From Rhizobium hidalgonense (lineage in GTDB: Bacteria > Pseudomonadota > Alphaproteobacteria > Rhizobiales > Rhizobiaceae), in contig NZ_LODW01000011.1 in assembly GCF_002914525.1 (NCBI RefSeq), forward strand, positions 62,001 through 126,000: a stretch of DNA of 64,000 bases, in the 5' to 3' direction. The position numbers and the translations under genes were made by a program. The notes beneath the pieces were generated by a model. It worked only from the letters and a program-made list of their open reading frames with translations, had not been told where the DNA came from and searched no databases. Shown here in pieces: positions 52,141 to 62,214 of the stretch. Position 1 is the first letter of the stretch, and the number at the start of each line of letters is the position of its first letter.

Positions 52141-55100
52141 AGTCTTTCAATCTTTCCGACTGGGCGCTCGAGCACCGTTCCCTCGTCTGGTACTTCATGA
52201 TCGTCTTCATTCTTGCAGGCACTTTCTCCTATCTGAACCTCGGCCGCGAGGAAGACCCGAACTTTACCATCAAGACGATGGTCATCACCGCCCAGTGGCC
52301 CGGTGCTTCCGCAGAGGAGGTGACGCGGCAGGTGACCGACAGGATCGAGAAGAAGCTCCAGGAACTGGAATCGCTCGACTACACCAAGAGCCAGACCGTC
52401 GCCGGCCAGACGACCGTCTTCGTCGAACTGCTGCCGACGACCAAGGCAAGGGACGTCGCGCCGACCTGGCTGCGCATCCGCAACATGATCGCTGACATCA
52501 AGGGCGATTTCCCGAGCGGGGTCGTCGGTCCCTTCTTCAACGACCGCTTCGGCGACGTGTTCGGCAACATCTACGCCTTCACCAGCGACGGGCTGACCCA
52601 GCGCCAGCTTCGCGATCTCGTGGAAAATGCCCGCTCCGAAGTTCTGACGGTGCCGAATGTCGGCAAGGTCGATGTGATCGGCGCTCAGGACGAGGCGATC
52701 TATCTCGAATTCTCCACGCGCCAGATCGCAGCACTCGGCATCGACCAGCAGTCGGTCATCCAGACCCTGCAGGCCCAGAATGCTGTCACCCAGTCCGGCT
52801 TCGTCGATGCCGGTCCGGAGCGGATTGCCTTGCGGGTGAGCGGGCAGTTCACCTCCGAGGAAAGCCTGCGGTCGATCAACCTTCGCATCAACGACCGCTT
52901 CTTCCCGCTGACCGACGTCGCCACGATCAAGCGCGGTTACGTCGATCCGCCCTCGGCGCTGTTCCGCTTCAACGGTGAACCCGCAATCGGGCTTGCCATC
53001 GGCATGAAGCAGGGCGCCAACCTGCTGGAGTTCGGCGAAGGACTCGACGCGCGGATGAAACAGGTCGTTGCCGATCTTCCGATCGGCGTGGACGTCCACC
53101 GCGTTTCCGATCAGCCGGCCGTTGTAGACGAAGCGGTTTCGGGCTTTACCCGCGCGCTCTTCGAAGCAATCGTCATCGTGCTTGTCATCAGTTTCATTAG
53201 CCTCGGTGCTCGCGCCGGCATGGTGGTGGCGATTTCCATTCCTCTCGTGCTCGCCATCACCTTCGTGGTGATGGAATACTCCGGCATTTCGCTTCAGCGC
53301 ATCTCGCTCGGCGCACTCATCATTGCGCTCGGACTGCTCGTCGACGATGCCATGATCGCCGTCGAAATGATGGTGGCTCGCCTGGAGGCGGGCGACGATC
53401 TGAGGAAGGCCGCTACCTACGTCTATACCTCGACGGCTTTTCCGATGTTGACGGGGACGCTGGTGACCGTCGCGGGCTTCATCCCGGTCGGTCTCAACAG
53501 CAGTGCGGCCGGCGAATTCACCTTCACGCTTTTCGTGGTCATCGCGGTTTCGCTTGTGGTGTCCTGGATCGTCGCCGTGCTGTTCACGCCGCTTCTCGGG
53601 GTCACCATCCTGCCGAAGACGATGAAATCGCATCACGAGAAGAAGGGCCGATTCGCCGCCGTCTTCTCGTGGCTTTTGAAGCTGGCGATGCGCTGGCGCT
53701 GGATCACCATCGTCCTGACGGTCGGGGTCTTCGCACTTTCGGTTGGCGGCATGGGGCTGGTGCAGCAGCAGTTCTTCCCGAATTCCGACAGAACAGAACT
53801 CGTGATCGATTGGAACCTGCCCCACAACAGTTCGATCGCCGAGACCAACAGGCAGATGGCCAAATTCGAAAAGGAGATGCTGGCCAATAACAAGGATATC
53901 GACCACTGGACGACCTATGTCGGCCAGGGCGCGCCGCGCTTCATCCTGTCCTTCGACGTGCAGACACCCGATGTCACCTTCGGACAGACCATCATCGTCA
54001 CCAAGGGCCTCGACGTACGCGACAAGGTGCGGGCGGAGCTGCAGGACTATCTGACGAAGACCTTCCCCGGCACCGACGCCTTCGTGAAGCTTCTCGACAT
54101 CGGCCCGCCGGTGGGTAAGCCGGTCCAGTATCGGATCAGCGGCCCCGACATTCAAAAGGTGCGCGACATTTCCCAGCAATTTGCAGGCGTTGTCGGTTCG
54201 CATCCACTGCTGTCGAACATGGTGTTGGACTGGAATGAGCCATCTCGCGTCGTGAAGGTCGATGTACTGCAGGACAAGGCGCGTCAGCTCGGCGTCTCCT
54301 CCGAGGACATCGCAACCGCCCTCAACGGCATTGTTGAAGGCTCGACAGCGACACAGATCCGCGACGACATCTATCTGGTCAATGTCATCGGGCGGGCCAA
54401 GGCCTCCGAGCGCGATTCCGTCCAGACACTTGAGAACCTGCAGCTCTCCACTTCCAACGGCAAGGTTGTGCCTCTCTCGGCCGTGGCGAATTTCCGCTAC
54501 GAACTCGAGCAGCCGACGATTTGGCGTCGTGACCGGCAGCCCACCATCACGCTCAAGGCGGCCGTCATCGGCTCGACGCAGCCGGCCACGATCGTCGATC
54601 AGCTAAAGCCCAAGGTCGAGGAATTCCAGAAGAACCTTCCCGTCGGATACAAGGTGGAAGTCGGCGGTGCGGTCGAATCCAGCGCCGAGGCGCAAGGGCC
54701 AATTGCGGCGGTAGCTCCGCTGATGCTGTTTACGATGGCGACGATCCTGATGATCCAGTTGCAGAGCTTCAGCCGCCTCTTCCTGGTCTTCGCGGTCGCG
54801 CCGACGGCCCTGATCGGCGTGGTCGCGGCGCTCTTGCTGAGCAATGCGCCCATGGGCTTCGTTGCCATCCTCGGCATTCTGGCGCTGATCGGCATCCTGA
54901 TCCGCAACTCCGTCATCCTGGTCGTGCAGATCGAGCATCTGCGCAGCGAGGGAATGGCGCCATGGCAGGCGGTCATAGAAGCAACTGAGCACCGCATGCG
55001 GCCGATCATGCTGACGGCGGCGGCAGCAACCCTCGCGCTGATCCCGATCTCGCGCGAGATCTTCTGGGGGCCGATGGCCTACGCCATGATGGGCGGCATC

Positions 55101-55208
55101 GTTATCGGGACGGCGCTCACTCTGCTGTTCCTGCCGGCGCTCTACGTGGCGTGGTTCAGGATCCCAAGGGATGAGGGTGCGCGGGGCGAAGCCACGGCAG
55201 AGGCGTGA
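52137..55208 (+). CDS. RND efflux pump inner-membrane transporter (1023 aa)
   Basis: Full family length. TM1 is SLVWYFMIVFILAGTFSYLNL, followed by the porter-domain opening EDPNFTIKTMVITAQWPGASAEEVTRQVTDRIEKKL. TM4 carries the acidic pair of the proton relay (LGLLVDDAMIAVEMMVARL), and the second repeat has LILIGILIRNSVILVVQIEHLR-like helices. The EDPNF opening points to the TriC/VexH-like branch more than to AcrB. No outer-membrane channel gene is present, so a TolC encoded elsewhere is needed. Substrates are unknown. Confidence 0.95.
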   Translation: MKSFNLSDWALEHRSLVWYFMIVFILAGTFSYLNLGREEDPNFTIKTMVITAQWPGASAEEVTRQVTDRIEKKLQELESLDYTKSQTVAGQTTVFVELLPTTKARDVAPTWLRIRNMIADIKGDFPSGVVGPFFNDRFGDVFGNIYAFTSDGLTQRQLRDLVENARSEVLTVPNVGKVDVIGAQDEAIYLEFSTRQIAALGIDQQSVIQTLQAQNAVTQSGFVDAGPERIALRVSGQFTSEESLRSINLRINDRFFPLTDVATIKRGYVDPPSALFRFNGEPAIGLAIGMKQGANLLEFGEGLDARMKQVVADLPIGVDVHRVSDQPAVVDEAVSGFTRALFEAIVIVLVISFISLGARAGMVVAISIPLVLAITFVVMEYSGISLQRISLGALIIALGLLVDDAMIAVEMMVARLEAGDDLRKAATYVYTSTAFPMLTGTLVTVAGFIPVGLNSSAAGEFTFTLFVVIAVSLVVSWIVAVLFTPLLGVTILPKTMKSHHEKKGRFAAVFSWLLKLAMRWRWITIVLTVGVFALSVGGMGLVQQQFFPNSDRTELVIDWNLPHNSSIAETNRQMAKFEKEMLANNKDIDHWTTYVGQGAPRFILSFDVQTPDVTFGQTIIVTKGLDVRDKVRAELQDYLTKTFPGTDAFVKLLDIGPPVGKPVQYRISGPDIQKVRDISQQFAGVVGSHPLLSNMVLDWNEPSRVVKVDVLQDKARQLGVSSEDIATALNGIVEGSTATQIRDDIYLVNVIGRAKASERDSVQTLENLQLSTSNGKVVPLSAVANFRYELEQPTIWRRDRQPTITLKAAVIGSTQPATIVDQLKPKVEEFQKNLPVGYKVEVGGAVESSAEAQGPIAAVAPLMLFTMATILMIQLQSFSRLFLVFAVAPTALIGVVAALLLSNAPMGFVAILGILALIGILIRNSVILVVQIEHLRSEGMAPWQAVIEATEHRMRPIMLTAAAATLALIPISREIFWGPMAYAMMGGIVIGTALTLLFLPALYVAWFRIPRDEGARGEATAEA

Positions 55209-55388
55209 TGCAGTCTCCGACGGCCATCGCCCACGGCCACCGCGGCGGCCGCTGCAACACAGGCCGCGACGAATGGGTGGGATGGCGCAGGTGATGCCGT
55301 CTCACACCGGCGCGGGAACGGCATGGCGAATGATGACGTGGACAGAAGCGCACGCCGGAGAGCGTCTGGCCTTGAGGGAAACGGATCG

Positions 55389-56543
55389 ATGATCGAACGA
55401 CCTCTCCGAGGCCTGCCGAAGACAGCACTGGCGATCATTGTGACCATTGGTTTGGCGATGCTTGCGGGCTGCGCCACGAGGCCATCGCCTGAAGTCTTGA
55501 CGCCTGTTCATCTGAGCGAGCCGGCTCGTTCGGAAACGGCTCCGGATAAGGTGAGCGTGCTCGTCGCGACCAACAGAGCCCCCGATAGCGTGCGGGGTGG
55601 GTTCAGCAATGCATGGGCCGAGAAACTGACCTATGAGCAGTACGCGTTTTCGGTTCCTCCCGGCAGGAAGGATACCGCGATCACCTATCCCAAGGCGAAG
55701 CCGGATCCGCAACGGCAGTTTGCCGTCGTCGAGCGCAAGCAACTGCCTAGGGATGCTTTCGTGCAGCAGGCGCTCGCCTCCGTGCAACCCGACGGCACCA
55801 TCGGCATCTTCGTCCACGGCTACAACTACAGTTACCAGGAGGCGCTTTACCGCACCGCCCAGATCGCCGCGGACGCGAAAATCCCCGGCGCTCCGATCCT
55901 GTTTTCCTGGCCTTCGGCGGCGTCCGTCGCCGGATATGTTGCCGACCGCGATGCCGCGCTTTCCTCGCGAAGCGAACTTGTTTCTCTCGTCACGTCGCTC
56001 TCGGCATCGGCCAAGGTGAAACGCATCATTCTGTTCGGACACAGCATGGGCGGGTTCCTGGTGATGGAAACGGTGCGAGAGCTCAAGCTGCAGCATCGCG
56101 ACGCCGTCATCGGCAAGCTGGCGGTGGTGCTGGCCGCCCCAGACATCGATGTCGATGTCTTCCGGTCCCAGTTAAATGACATTGGTCCAATGCCTATCCC
56201 GATCTCCCTTCTGGTTTCCAAGGACGACCAGGCGCTCGTGGCCTCGAGCTTCATCGCCGGGGAGCGGCCGCGCGTCGGACGGCTCGATATCGACGATCCC
56301 GTCATCGAGGAGACCGCCTTGAAGGCACGGCTTCGGGTCATCGACATCACGTCGATCAAGACCTCCGACGGATTGGGCCACGACCGCTACGCATCACTCG
56401 CCAAGTTCGGCGCCCAGCTTGCCTCCTTCGAGAGCGGCCGGCGATCGACCCCCGGCGATGTCGGCGCCTTCGTCTTCGATGCCGCCGGCGCCGCAGTCGC
56501 AAGCCCGTTTCGCTTGGCCGGACGTGTCGTTCGTTCGCAATAG
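55389..56543 (+). CDS. DUF900 alpha/beta hydrolase, lipoprotein (384 aa)
   Basis: The signal peptide ends in lipobox MLAGC (about residue 28). DUF900 segments are VSVLVATNRAPDSVRGGFSNAWAEKLTYEQYAFSVPPGR, TIGIFVHGYNYSYQEALYRTAQI, PILFSWPSAASVAGYVADRDAALSS and the nucleophile elbow RIILFGHSMGGFLVMETVRE (Ser in GHSMG). It is probably an envelope-facing hydrolase of lipid or ester substrates. The ATG at 55389 is preferred over 55323 because the latter adds residues before an otherwise normal signal peptide. It lies 180 bases after the pump and may be a separate unit. Confidence 0.85.
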   Translation: MIERPLRGLPKTALAIIVTIGLAMLAGCATRPSPEVLTPVHLSEPARSETAPDKVSVLVATNRAPDSVRGGFSNAWAEKLTYEQYAFSVPPGRKDTAITYPKAKPDPQRQFAVVERKQLPRDAFVQQALASVQPDGTIGIFVHGYNYSYQEALYRTAQIAADAKIPGAPILFSWPSAASVAGYVADRDAALSSRSELVSLVTSLSASAKVKRIILFGHSMGGFLVMETVRELKLQHRDAVIGKLAVVLAAPDIDVDVFRSQLNDIGPMPIPISLLVSKDDQALVASSFIAGERPRVGRLDIDDPVIEETALKARLRVIDITSIKTSDGLGHDRYASLAKFGAQLASFESGRRSTPGDVGAFVFDAAGAAVASPFRLAGRVVRSQ

Positions 56544-56672
56544 CTCGGAGCCTTTTTACATCGCCGCCATCAACATTGTGTACAATGTGACTATTAAATT
56601 GTCAGATGCATAAATGAAGAGCAGACTTCCGTCCGTGGCCGAGTCGGCCTCAGGGGATATGGGAGGGCATTC

Positions 56673-58123
56673 ATGAGCATACGAAATCCGTCTCCCTCGT
56701 TATATAACGAGGACCTTGCACCCGCGGAGGAGCGCAAGTGGGGTGCATTCAGCATTTTCAACGTCTGGACATCGGACGTCCATAGCCTGTGGGGCTATTA
56801 TCTCGCCGCAAGCCTGTTTCTGCTCTGCGGCAGTTTCGTCAACTTCGTTATCGCCATCGGCATCGGCTCTCTCGTCATCTTCCTTCTAATGAGCATGGTC
56901 GGCAATGCCGGCGTGCGCACCGGCGTACCATTTCCGGTTCTGGCGCGCGCCTCGTTCGGCACGTTCGGGGCCAATGTTCCAGCACTCGTGAGGGCGGTGG
57001 TCGCCTGCTTCTGGTACGGCGCACAGACCGCCGCCGCATCCGGCGCGATCGTTGCCCTGCTGATCCGCAACGAGAGCCTGCTCGCCTTCCACCAGAACAG
57101 CCACATACTCGGCCATTCGACCCTCGAACTCATCTGCTACGTCATCGTCTGGGCGCTGCAACTGCTGATCATCCAGCGGGGCATGGAAACTGTCCGCAAG
57201 TTCCAGGATTGGGCCGGCCCTGCCGTCTGGATCATGATGCTGATCCTGGCCGTCTATCTGGTCGTCAAGTCGGGCACCTTCTCATTCGGTTCCGAAATCC
57301 CGCGCGACGTGCTGATCGAAAAGACCAAGGATGCCGGCGTGCCGGGCGAGCCCGGTTCGATCGCCGCGCTTGCCGCGGTGGCCGCCACCTGGATCACTTA
57401 TTTCGCGGCGCTTTACCTGAACTTCTGCGACTTCTCGCGTTACGCGACGAGCGAAAAGGCGTTGCGCAGGGCAATCTTTGGGGCCTGCCGATCAACCTTT
57501 TGGCGTTCTGCCTTGTCGCAGGTGTCACGACCACGGCGGCCTTCACCGTCTATGGAGAGGTCCTGCTGCATCCGGAAATGATATCGGCGAAATTCGACAG
57601 CTGGTTCCTGGCGCTGCTTGCCGCGCTGACATTCGCCATCGCCACGCTCGGCATCAACGTCGTGGCGAACTTCGTCTCGCCCGCCTTCGATTTCGCCAAT
57701 GTCTTCCCGCGCCAGATCAACTTCAAACGCGGCGGATATATCGCCGCGCTGATCGCGCTGGTGCTTTATCCGTTTGCTCCCTGGGAAACGGGTGCGGCGC
57801 ATTTCGTCAACTTCATCGGGTCGACGATGGGTCCGATCTTCGGCATCATGATGGTGGACTACTATCTCATCCGGAAGAGCCAGCTGAACGTCGAGGCCCT
57901 TTATCACGAGAATGGCGAGTTCCGCTTCCAGAACGGCTGGCACGGCAACGCCTTTATCGCGTTTGCGGTCGGCGCGCTGTTCTCCTCGATCCTGCCGACC
58001 TTCACCAGCATCCTGCCGGATTGGTGGGGCACTTATGGCTGGTTCTTCGGCGTCGGAATCGGCGGGGCGATCTATTTCGTGTTGAGAATGGGCGCCCGGC
58101 GTAATCCGGCCTTCGCGGCATGA
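56673..58123 (+). pseudogene. NCS1 family nucleobase/allantoin-type transporter, frameshifted
   Basis: The first frame gives the NCS1 start NEDLAPAEERKWGAFSIFNVWTSDVHSLWGYY and several membrane helices up to NFCDFSRYATSEKALR (about 57466). The protein then continues in another frame as GNLWGLPINLLAFCLVAGVTTTAAFTVYGE to the end at 58123. Adding one base in AGGGC at 57467-57472 gives ALRKGNLWGLP, a normal NCS1 junction, and a 483-residue protein. NCS1 permeases import uracil, allantoin, hydantoin or cytosine; the substrate is unclear. The GGGAGGG site and start at 56673 are normal. Confidence 0.85.
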
Positions 58124-58133
58124 TGAAACGAAA

Positions 58134-58165
58134 GCGCCCGGCATTGCCGGGCGCCTTCATCTCTG
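58134..58165 (+). terminator. Terminator between convergent NCS1 and chemoreceptor genes
   Basis: GCGCCCGGC (58134-58142) and GCCGGGCGC (58146-58154) form a 9-bp stem with loop ATT. A weak pyrimidine run follows on the plus strand (CTTCATCTCT), and TTTCGTTTCATC follows on the minus strand, so it may work in both directions. Confidence 0.7.
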
Positions 58166-58211
58166 GTCTGTCCAAGCGGTCAGGGCAGGGGATCGGCCAT
58201 CCGCACCCGTC

Positions 58212-60095
58212 CTAGCGGCGTGCGGCAATCGCATGGATGGCGGTGTGGGCTGAAGGCTGCGCCATCGTTCTCACTGTCGAGCGAAGGGCTGACGACTGGT
58301 TGGACGCCGCATCGTCGAGCCTGAACTGGGCGATAAGTTCGCGAAGTGTCTGGGCTTGCTGCGCGAGTGAATTGGATGCCGCCGTCGACTGTTGCACCAT
58401 GGTCGCATTCTGTTGCGTGGTCTGGTCCATCCGGTTGACCGCAACATTGACTTCGCTCAGTCCGACGGACTGCTCTTTCGCAGAGGTGGCGATCGAGTCC
58501 ATATGGTGATTGATCTGTGTGATGAAGCCGCCGATGGTCTTCAGGGCTTGGCCGGTGTCGCGCACCAACTTGACGCCGCTTTCAACTTCCTTCGAAGAGT
58601 TCTGGATCAGGCCCTTGATTTCCTTGGCGGCACTTGCCGAGCGCTGGGCGAGTTCGCGGACTTCCTGGGCGACGACGGCAAAGCCCTTGCCGGCCTCGCC
58701 TGCACGTGCGGCTTCCACGCCCGCATTGAGCGCGAGAAGATTGGTCTGGAACGCGATTTCGTCAATGACGCTGATGATGTTGGAAATCTGCTGAGAAGAG
58801 GTCTCGATGCGCTCCATCGCTTCTTCGGCGTGGGAAACGACTTCCGCGGAGATGCCGGCGCTGCGATTTGCCTCGGTGGCCACCGTGCGCGTCTCCTCAG
58901 TCCGCTTGCTGGAGTTCGCAACGTTTGCGGTGATCTCTTCCAACGCGGCTGCCGTCTCTTCGAGCGAGGCCGCCTGCTGCTCCGTGCGCTTCGACAAATC
59001 GCTCGCACCGGAGGAGATTTCCCGCGTGCCTTCGTCGATCGTCCCGATGCTGTCGGAGATCGCTCGGAGCGTCGCGCCAAGCTGGGTGACGGACTGGTTG
59101 AAGTCGTGGCGCAGCGCCTCGAAGTCGGGCGCGAAGGTCTCGTTGATCTGAAAGGCGAGGTCGCCTGCGGCCAGCCGCTTCAGTCCGGCGGCGAGACCCG
59201 AAGTGGCAATGCGCAACCGCTCCGAGGCGTCGGCTTCCGCTTGCTTCTGAGCTGCAACACGATCGGCCTCTGCCCTGTTGCGGTTTTCTTCGGCGTCGAG
59301 TGCCATCCGCTTATTCGTGATCGCGGCTTGACGGAAGATCTCGACGGCTCCAGTCATCGATCCGATTTCGTCAGCGCGGTGGGCAAACGGAATCTCCGCC
59401 TCGGTGTCGCCGTCGGCCAGCCGGCGCATCGCGGCGGTGATGCCGGTAATCGGATTGGCAATGCCGGTCAGCACGAAGGCGACGGCGCCGAGAACGAGCA
59501 ACCCGGCCACACTGATTGCGGCGAGCAGATAGAATTCTATGGAGTCGAAGGTTTCCTTGCTGAGGGCGGCAGCTTTGTTACTGCCGCTGACGTCCAATTC
59601 GACCAGGGCGGCCGTGGCTTCCTTGAGCTTGTCCGAATAGGAGCGCATCTCACCGCCCAGATATTTGCCGGCTTCTTCCGTCTTGTTGGCGCGGGAAAGG
59701 GCGAGCAGCTGCGAACTGCTGGCGATGTAGCCTCCAACGCTCTCCTTGATCGTCTTGATCAGGTCGCGCTCGTGGTCCGATGACGCCAGCGGAAGGTAGG
59801 CTTCCACCGATTTACCAACCGTATCCTCGGCGGCTTTGATGGCCTCTTCGCGTGTTTTCTTTTCAGCCTCGGACTGCGCAATGATGTGGTCACGGTAGGC
59901 GAGGCGCAAATTCGTCATGGCGAGATTGATCGATTGCGAAGCCTGGACGCTCGGCAGCCAATGGGTTGCGATTTCTTCGGTGGAGCCGTTCGTGTTTCGA
60001 AGACCATCGACCGCGAGATAGGCGACGAGACCGAAAAGAAGGGCTATACCGCTGAAAATCAACAGCAAACTCGATTTAATGTTTGGACGACGCAT
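58212..60095 (-). CDS. Methyl-accepting chemotaxis protein with 4-helix-bundle sensor (627 aa)
   Basis: TM1 is at about 9-31 (LLLIFSGIALLFGLVAYLAV). The periplasmic region of about 155 residues looks like a 4HB_MCP bundle (WLPSVQASQSINLAMTNLRLAYRDHIIAQSEAEKKTREE). TM2 is at about 190-211 (FYLLAAISVAGLLVLGAVAFVLTG), followed by HAMP (ITAAMRRLADGDTEAEIP) and the signalling tip [41 protein letters not shown]. The ATG at 60095 has GAGGACTTACA upstream; the ATG at 60179 adds an unlikely leader. It stands alone, and its ligand is unknown. Confidence 0.95.
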   Translation of the reverse strand: MRRPNIKSSLLLIFSGIALLFGLVAYLAVDGLRNTNGSTEEIATHWLPSVQASQSINLAMTNLRLAYRDHIIAQSEAEKKTREEAIKAAEDTVGKSVEAYLPLASSDHERDLIKTIKESVGGYIASSSQLLALSRANKTEEAGKYLGGEMRSYSDKLKEATAALVELDVSGSNKAAALSKETFDSIEFYLLAAISVAGLLVLGAVAFVLTGIANPITGITAAMRRLADGDTEAEIPFAHRADEIGSMTGAVEIFRQAAITNKRMALDAEENRNRAEADRVAAQKQAEADASERLRIATSGLAAGLKRLAAGDLAFQINETFAPDFEALRHDFNQSVTQLGATLRAISDSIGTIDEGTREISSGASDLSKRTEQQAASLEETAAALEEITANVANSSKRTEETRTVATEANRSAGISAEVVSHAEEAMERIETSSQQISNIISVIDEIAFQTNLLALNAGVEAARAGEAGKGFAVVAQEVRELAQRSASAAKEIKGLIQNSSKEVESGVKLVRDTGQALKTIGGFITQINHHMDSIATSAKEQSVGLSEVNVAVNRMDQTTQQNATMVQQSTAASNSLAQQAQTLRELIAQFRLDDAASNQSSALRSTVRTMAQPSAHTAIHAIAARR

Positions 60096-60297
60096 TGTAA
60101 GTCCTCGATCGAACGGTCCGGCCTCATACCGGCTTGGCCAGGGACTTTTGTATCGGAAAAAATTTAACGATTTGCTCAATCTGTAAAATGCCGTTTACCA
60201 CCCTTGCGGAAACCGACGTCGCTTTTGCCCAAAACACATCCCGATAGCGTTGGAAATGTTTATCGATCCGTCAAAGAGATGAGAGGAGCCATACACG

Positions 60298-61005
60298 GTG
60301 AAGCGCCTATTTTCTGTCCTTCTTGCACTGATCCTTCCGGTACAGACAGCCGTCTCGCAACCCGCCGATGAGGCAGGGGCGCGCAAAGCCCGGTCTATCG
60401 CCCAGCTTCAATCGGAAGGCGTGCCGACGATTGATCACCTGCCGACCGTCGAGCCCGAGAACGAGAGTACCCGCCGAAATACCAAGCAAGTCGTGGAGCG
60501 CACGATCGCGCTTGCGATCGTTGCCGTGAAAGGAGAGACCGGCGACCACGAAATGGGGCAGGCTCTCATCCGGCAGTTCGACGCAGCAAGTTTTTTCACT
60601 CCGAAAGAGCAGGCGTTCATGGACGATCCCAATCCCTCTGACCAGGACCGGGCAAACTTTGCCTGGCGTTACGAGGGCGTGCACGTGATGTTGTGGGCGC
60701 TCGGGATTTCGCCTGAGCTCGAACGTCCCGACCATATTTGCGATGTACCGTTCATCGCGAAAACACTTCGCGAATTGGGAACGGATGGTCTGATACGCCG
60801 TGCCAGGCTGCGCCCGCAGAAAGAGCTGCTCGACGCCGCCGACCTGATCTACCGCTATGACTGGGCGGCGGTGAACGCAAGACTGAAAGGCGAGGAGCCG
60901 CCCGCCAGGTTGGACAAGGGCGTGGTCTACGAATGGCACTACGCCCTCAACTGGCTGATCGGCTACATGGACCAGGACTGGGACGATATTTCCACGGATA
61001 CGTGA
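60298..61005 (+). CDS. DUF4272 domain protein, probably exported (235 aa)
   Basis: Starts at GTG 60298 behind GAGGAGCCATACACG. Residues 1-20 look like a signal peptide (LFSVLLALILPVQTAVSQ). The core ENESTRRNTKQVVERTIALAIVAVKGE, then FAWRYEGVHVMLWALGISPELERPDHICDV, matches DUF4272, whose function is unknown. The C-terminus, EWHYALNWLIGYMDQDWDDISTDT, is conserved-looking. No linked pathway is visible; the next gene is CorA on the same strand, 69 bases on. Confidence 0.75.
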   Translation: MKRLFSVLLALILPVQTAVSQPADEAGARKARSIAQLQSEGVPTIDHLPTVEPENESTRRNTKQVVERTIALAIVAVKGETGDHEMGQALIRQFDAASFFTPKEQAFMDDPNPSDQDRANFAWRYEGVHVMLWALGISPELERPDHICDVPFIAKTLRELGTDGLIRRARLRPQKELLDAADLIYRYDWAAVNARLKGEEPPARLDKGVVYEWHYALNWLIGYMDQDWDDISTDT

Positions 61006-61074
61006 TGTCGGCCGCTCATTCTGCAATGATGGGGCCAAATAGATATCTCCCACCCAGCCCGCGCGCTGAGGCAG

Positions 61075-62214
61075 ATGAATGTTTTACGAAATGGCATTAT
61101 GATTGACGCAGCGCGTGATCGGCGTTGGCCGGACGTGCTGCATGTGCGCGGACGGGAGGATGACAGTTTGGAACGGTTGAGGGATCTGGACAGTGTTTCC
61201 GCGCGGCAAGCCAGCGGTTCGCCGTCACCGCGGCACGAACAACGGCCGGGTGTTGTGGCTGCCGCCGTTTACCAGCATGGGCAACGCATCCGCGACATCA
61301 AGATAGAGGAAGCCGGTGAATGGCGCGGGCAGGAAAACGCTGTCGTCTGGATCGGCCTGCACGAGCCGGACGAGGTGCTACTGCATCAGGTCCAGGCCGA
61401 GTTCAATCTCCACGCTTTGGCGATCGAGGACGCGGCGCAGCCCCACCAGCGCCCGAAGCTGGAGATTTATGGGGACGCAATGTTCATCGTCGCCCGCACC
61501 GCCCATATGAAGGATGACGAAATCATCTTTGGCGAAACGCATTTGTTCGTCGGCCGCGGTTACGTCGTCTCGGTTCGCCACGGGGATTCGTCCTCTTATC
61601 TGGCGGTACGGCAGCGATGCGAGGCGACGCCGGCAGCGCTGGCCCACGGCGAGAACTACATTCTCTATTCCATCCTCGATTTCATCGTCGACAATTACAT
61701 GCCGGTCATCGAGGTCGTGCAGGAGGAGGTCGAAAAGCTCGAAGACCTTGTGTTGCGCGAACAGCTGGCCAAGGGCGACATCGAGCGGCTTTACCTCTTA
61801 CGCCGCAAGCTTCTGCGGCTGCGCAATGCCGTGGTACCGCTCGTCGACGTCTGCCGGCGATATGAGCATATCGATCTCCCCGGCATGGATCCGACGCTGC
61901 AATCGCTGTTTCGCGATGTGACCGATCACGTGCGCCGGGTTCAGGAAGATATCGATGCTCTGCGCGAGGTTCTGGCCTTTGCCTTCGAGGCCAGCGTGAT
62001 GATCGGCCAGACGGAGCAGACCGCGATTGCGCGCAAGCTCGCTGCCTGGGCGGCGATCCTCGCCGTTCCCACGGCGATCGCCGGCATTTACGGGATGAAT
62101 TTCAGCGACATGCCGGAACTGAAAACCCAGTACGGCTATTTCGTCGTGCTCGGCGTCATCGCCGTCCTGTGTCTCGGCCTATTCGGCTTTTTCCGCCGCA
62201 GGAAGTGGCTCTAG
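61075..62214 (+). CDS. corA: CorA-type magnesium/cobalt transporter (379 aa)
   Basis: It has the CorA family fold: a cytoplasmic N-terminal domain (NAVVWIGLHEPDEVLLHQVQAEFNLHALAIEDA, HQRPKLEIYGDAMFIVARTA), long stalk helices (MPVIEVVQEEVEKLEDLVLREQLAKGDIERLYLLRRKLLRLRNAV) and two C-terminal membrane helices joined by the selectivity motif YGMNF (Gly-Met-Asn at about 340-342). A basic tail, RRRKWL, ends the protein. The N-terminal 50 residues are longer than usual, and the start may be the ATG at 61099. Its last 36 bases overlap the convergent phosphotransferase gene. Confidence 0.92.
   Translation: MNVLRNGIMIDAARDRRWPDVLHVRGREDDSLERLRDLDSVSARQASGSPSPRHEQRPGVVAAAVYQHGQRIRDIKIEEAGEWRGQENAVVWIGLHEPDEVLLHQVQAEFNLHALAIEDAAQPHQRPKLEIYGDAMFIVARTAHMKDDEIIFGETHLFVGRGYVVSVRHGDSSSYLAVRQRCEATPAALAHGENYILYSILDFIVDNYMPVIEVVQEEVEKLEDLVLREQLAKGDIERLYLLRRKLLRLRNAVVPLVDVCRRYEHIDLPGMDPTLQSLFRDVTDHVRRVQEDIDALREVLAFAFEASVMIGQTEQTAIARKLAAWAAILAVPTAIAGIYGMNFSDMPELKTQYGYFVVLGVIAVLCLGLFGFFRRRKWL

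Noticed and set aside
51684..54203. 839-residue open frame on the minus strand
   Set aside because: Antisense to the second adaptor and the RND pump, and composed of Asp/Arg/His-rich shadow sequence.
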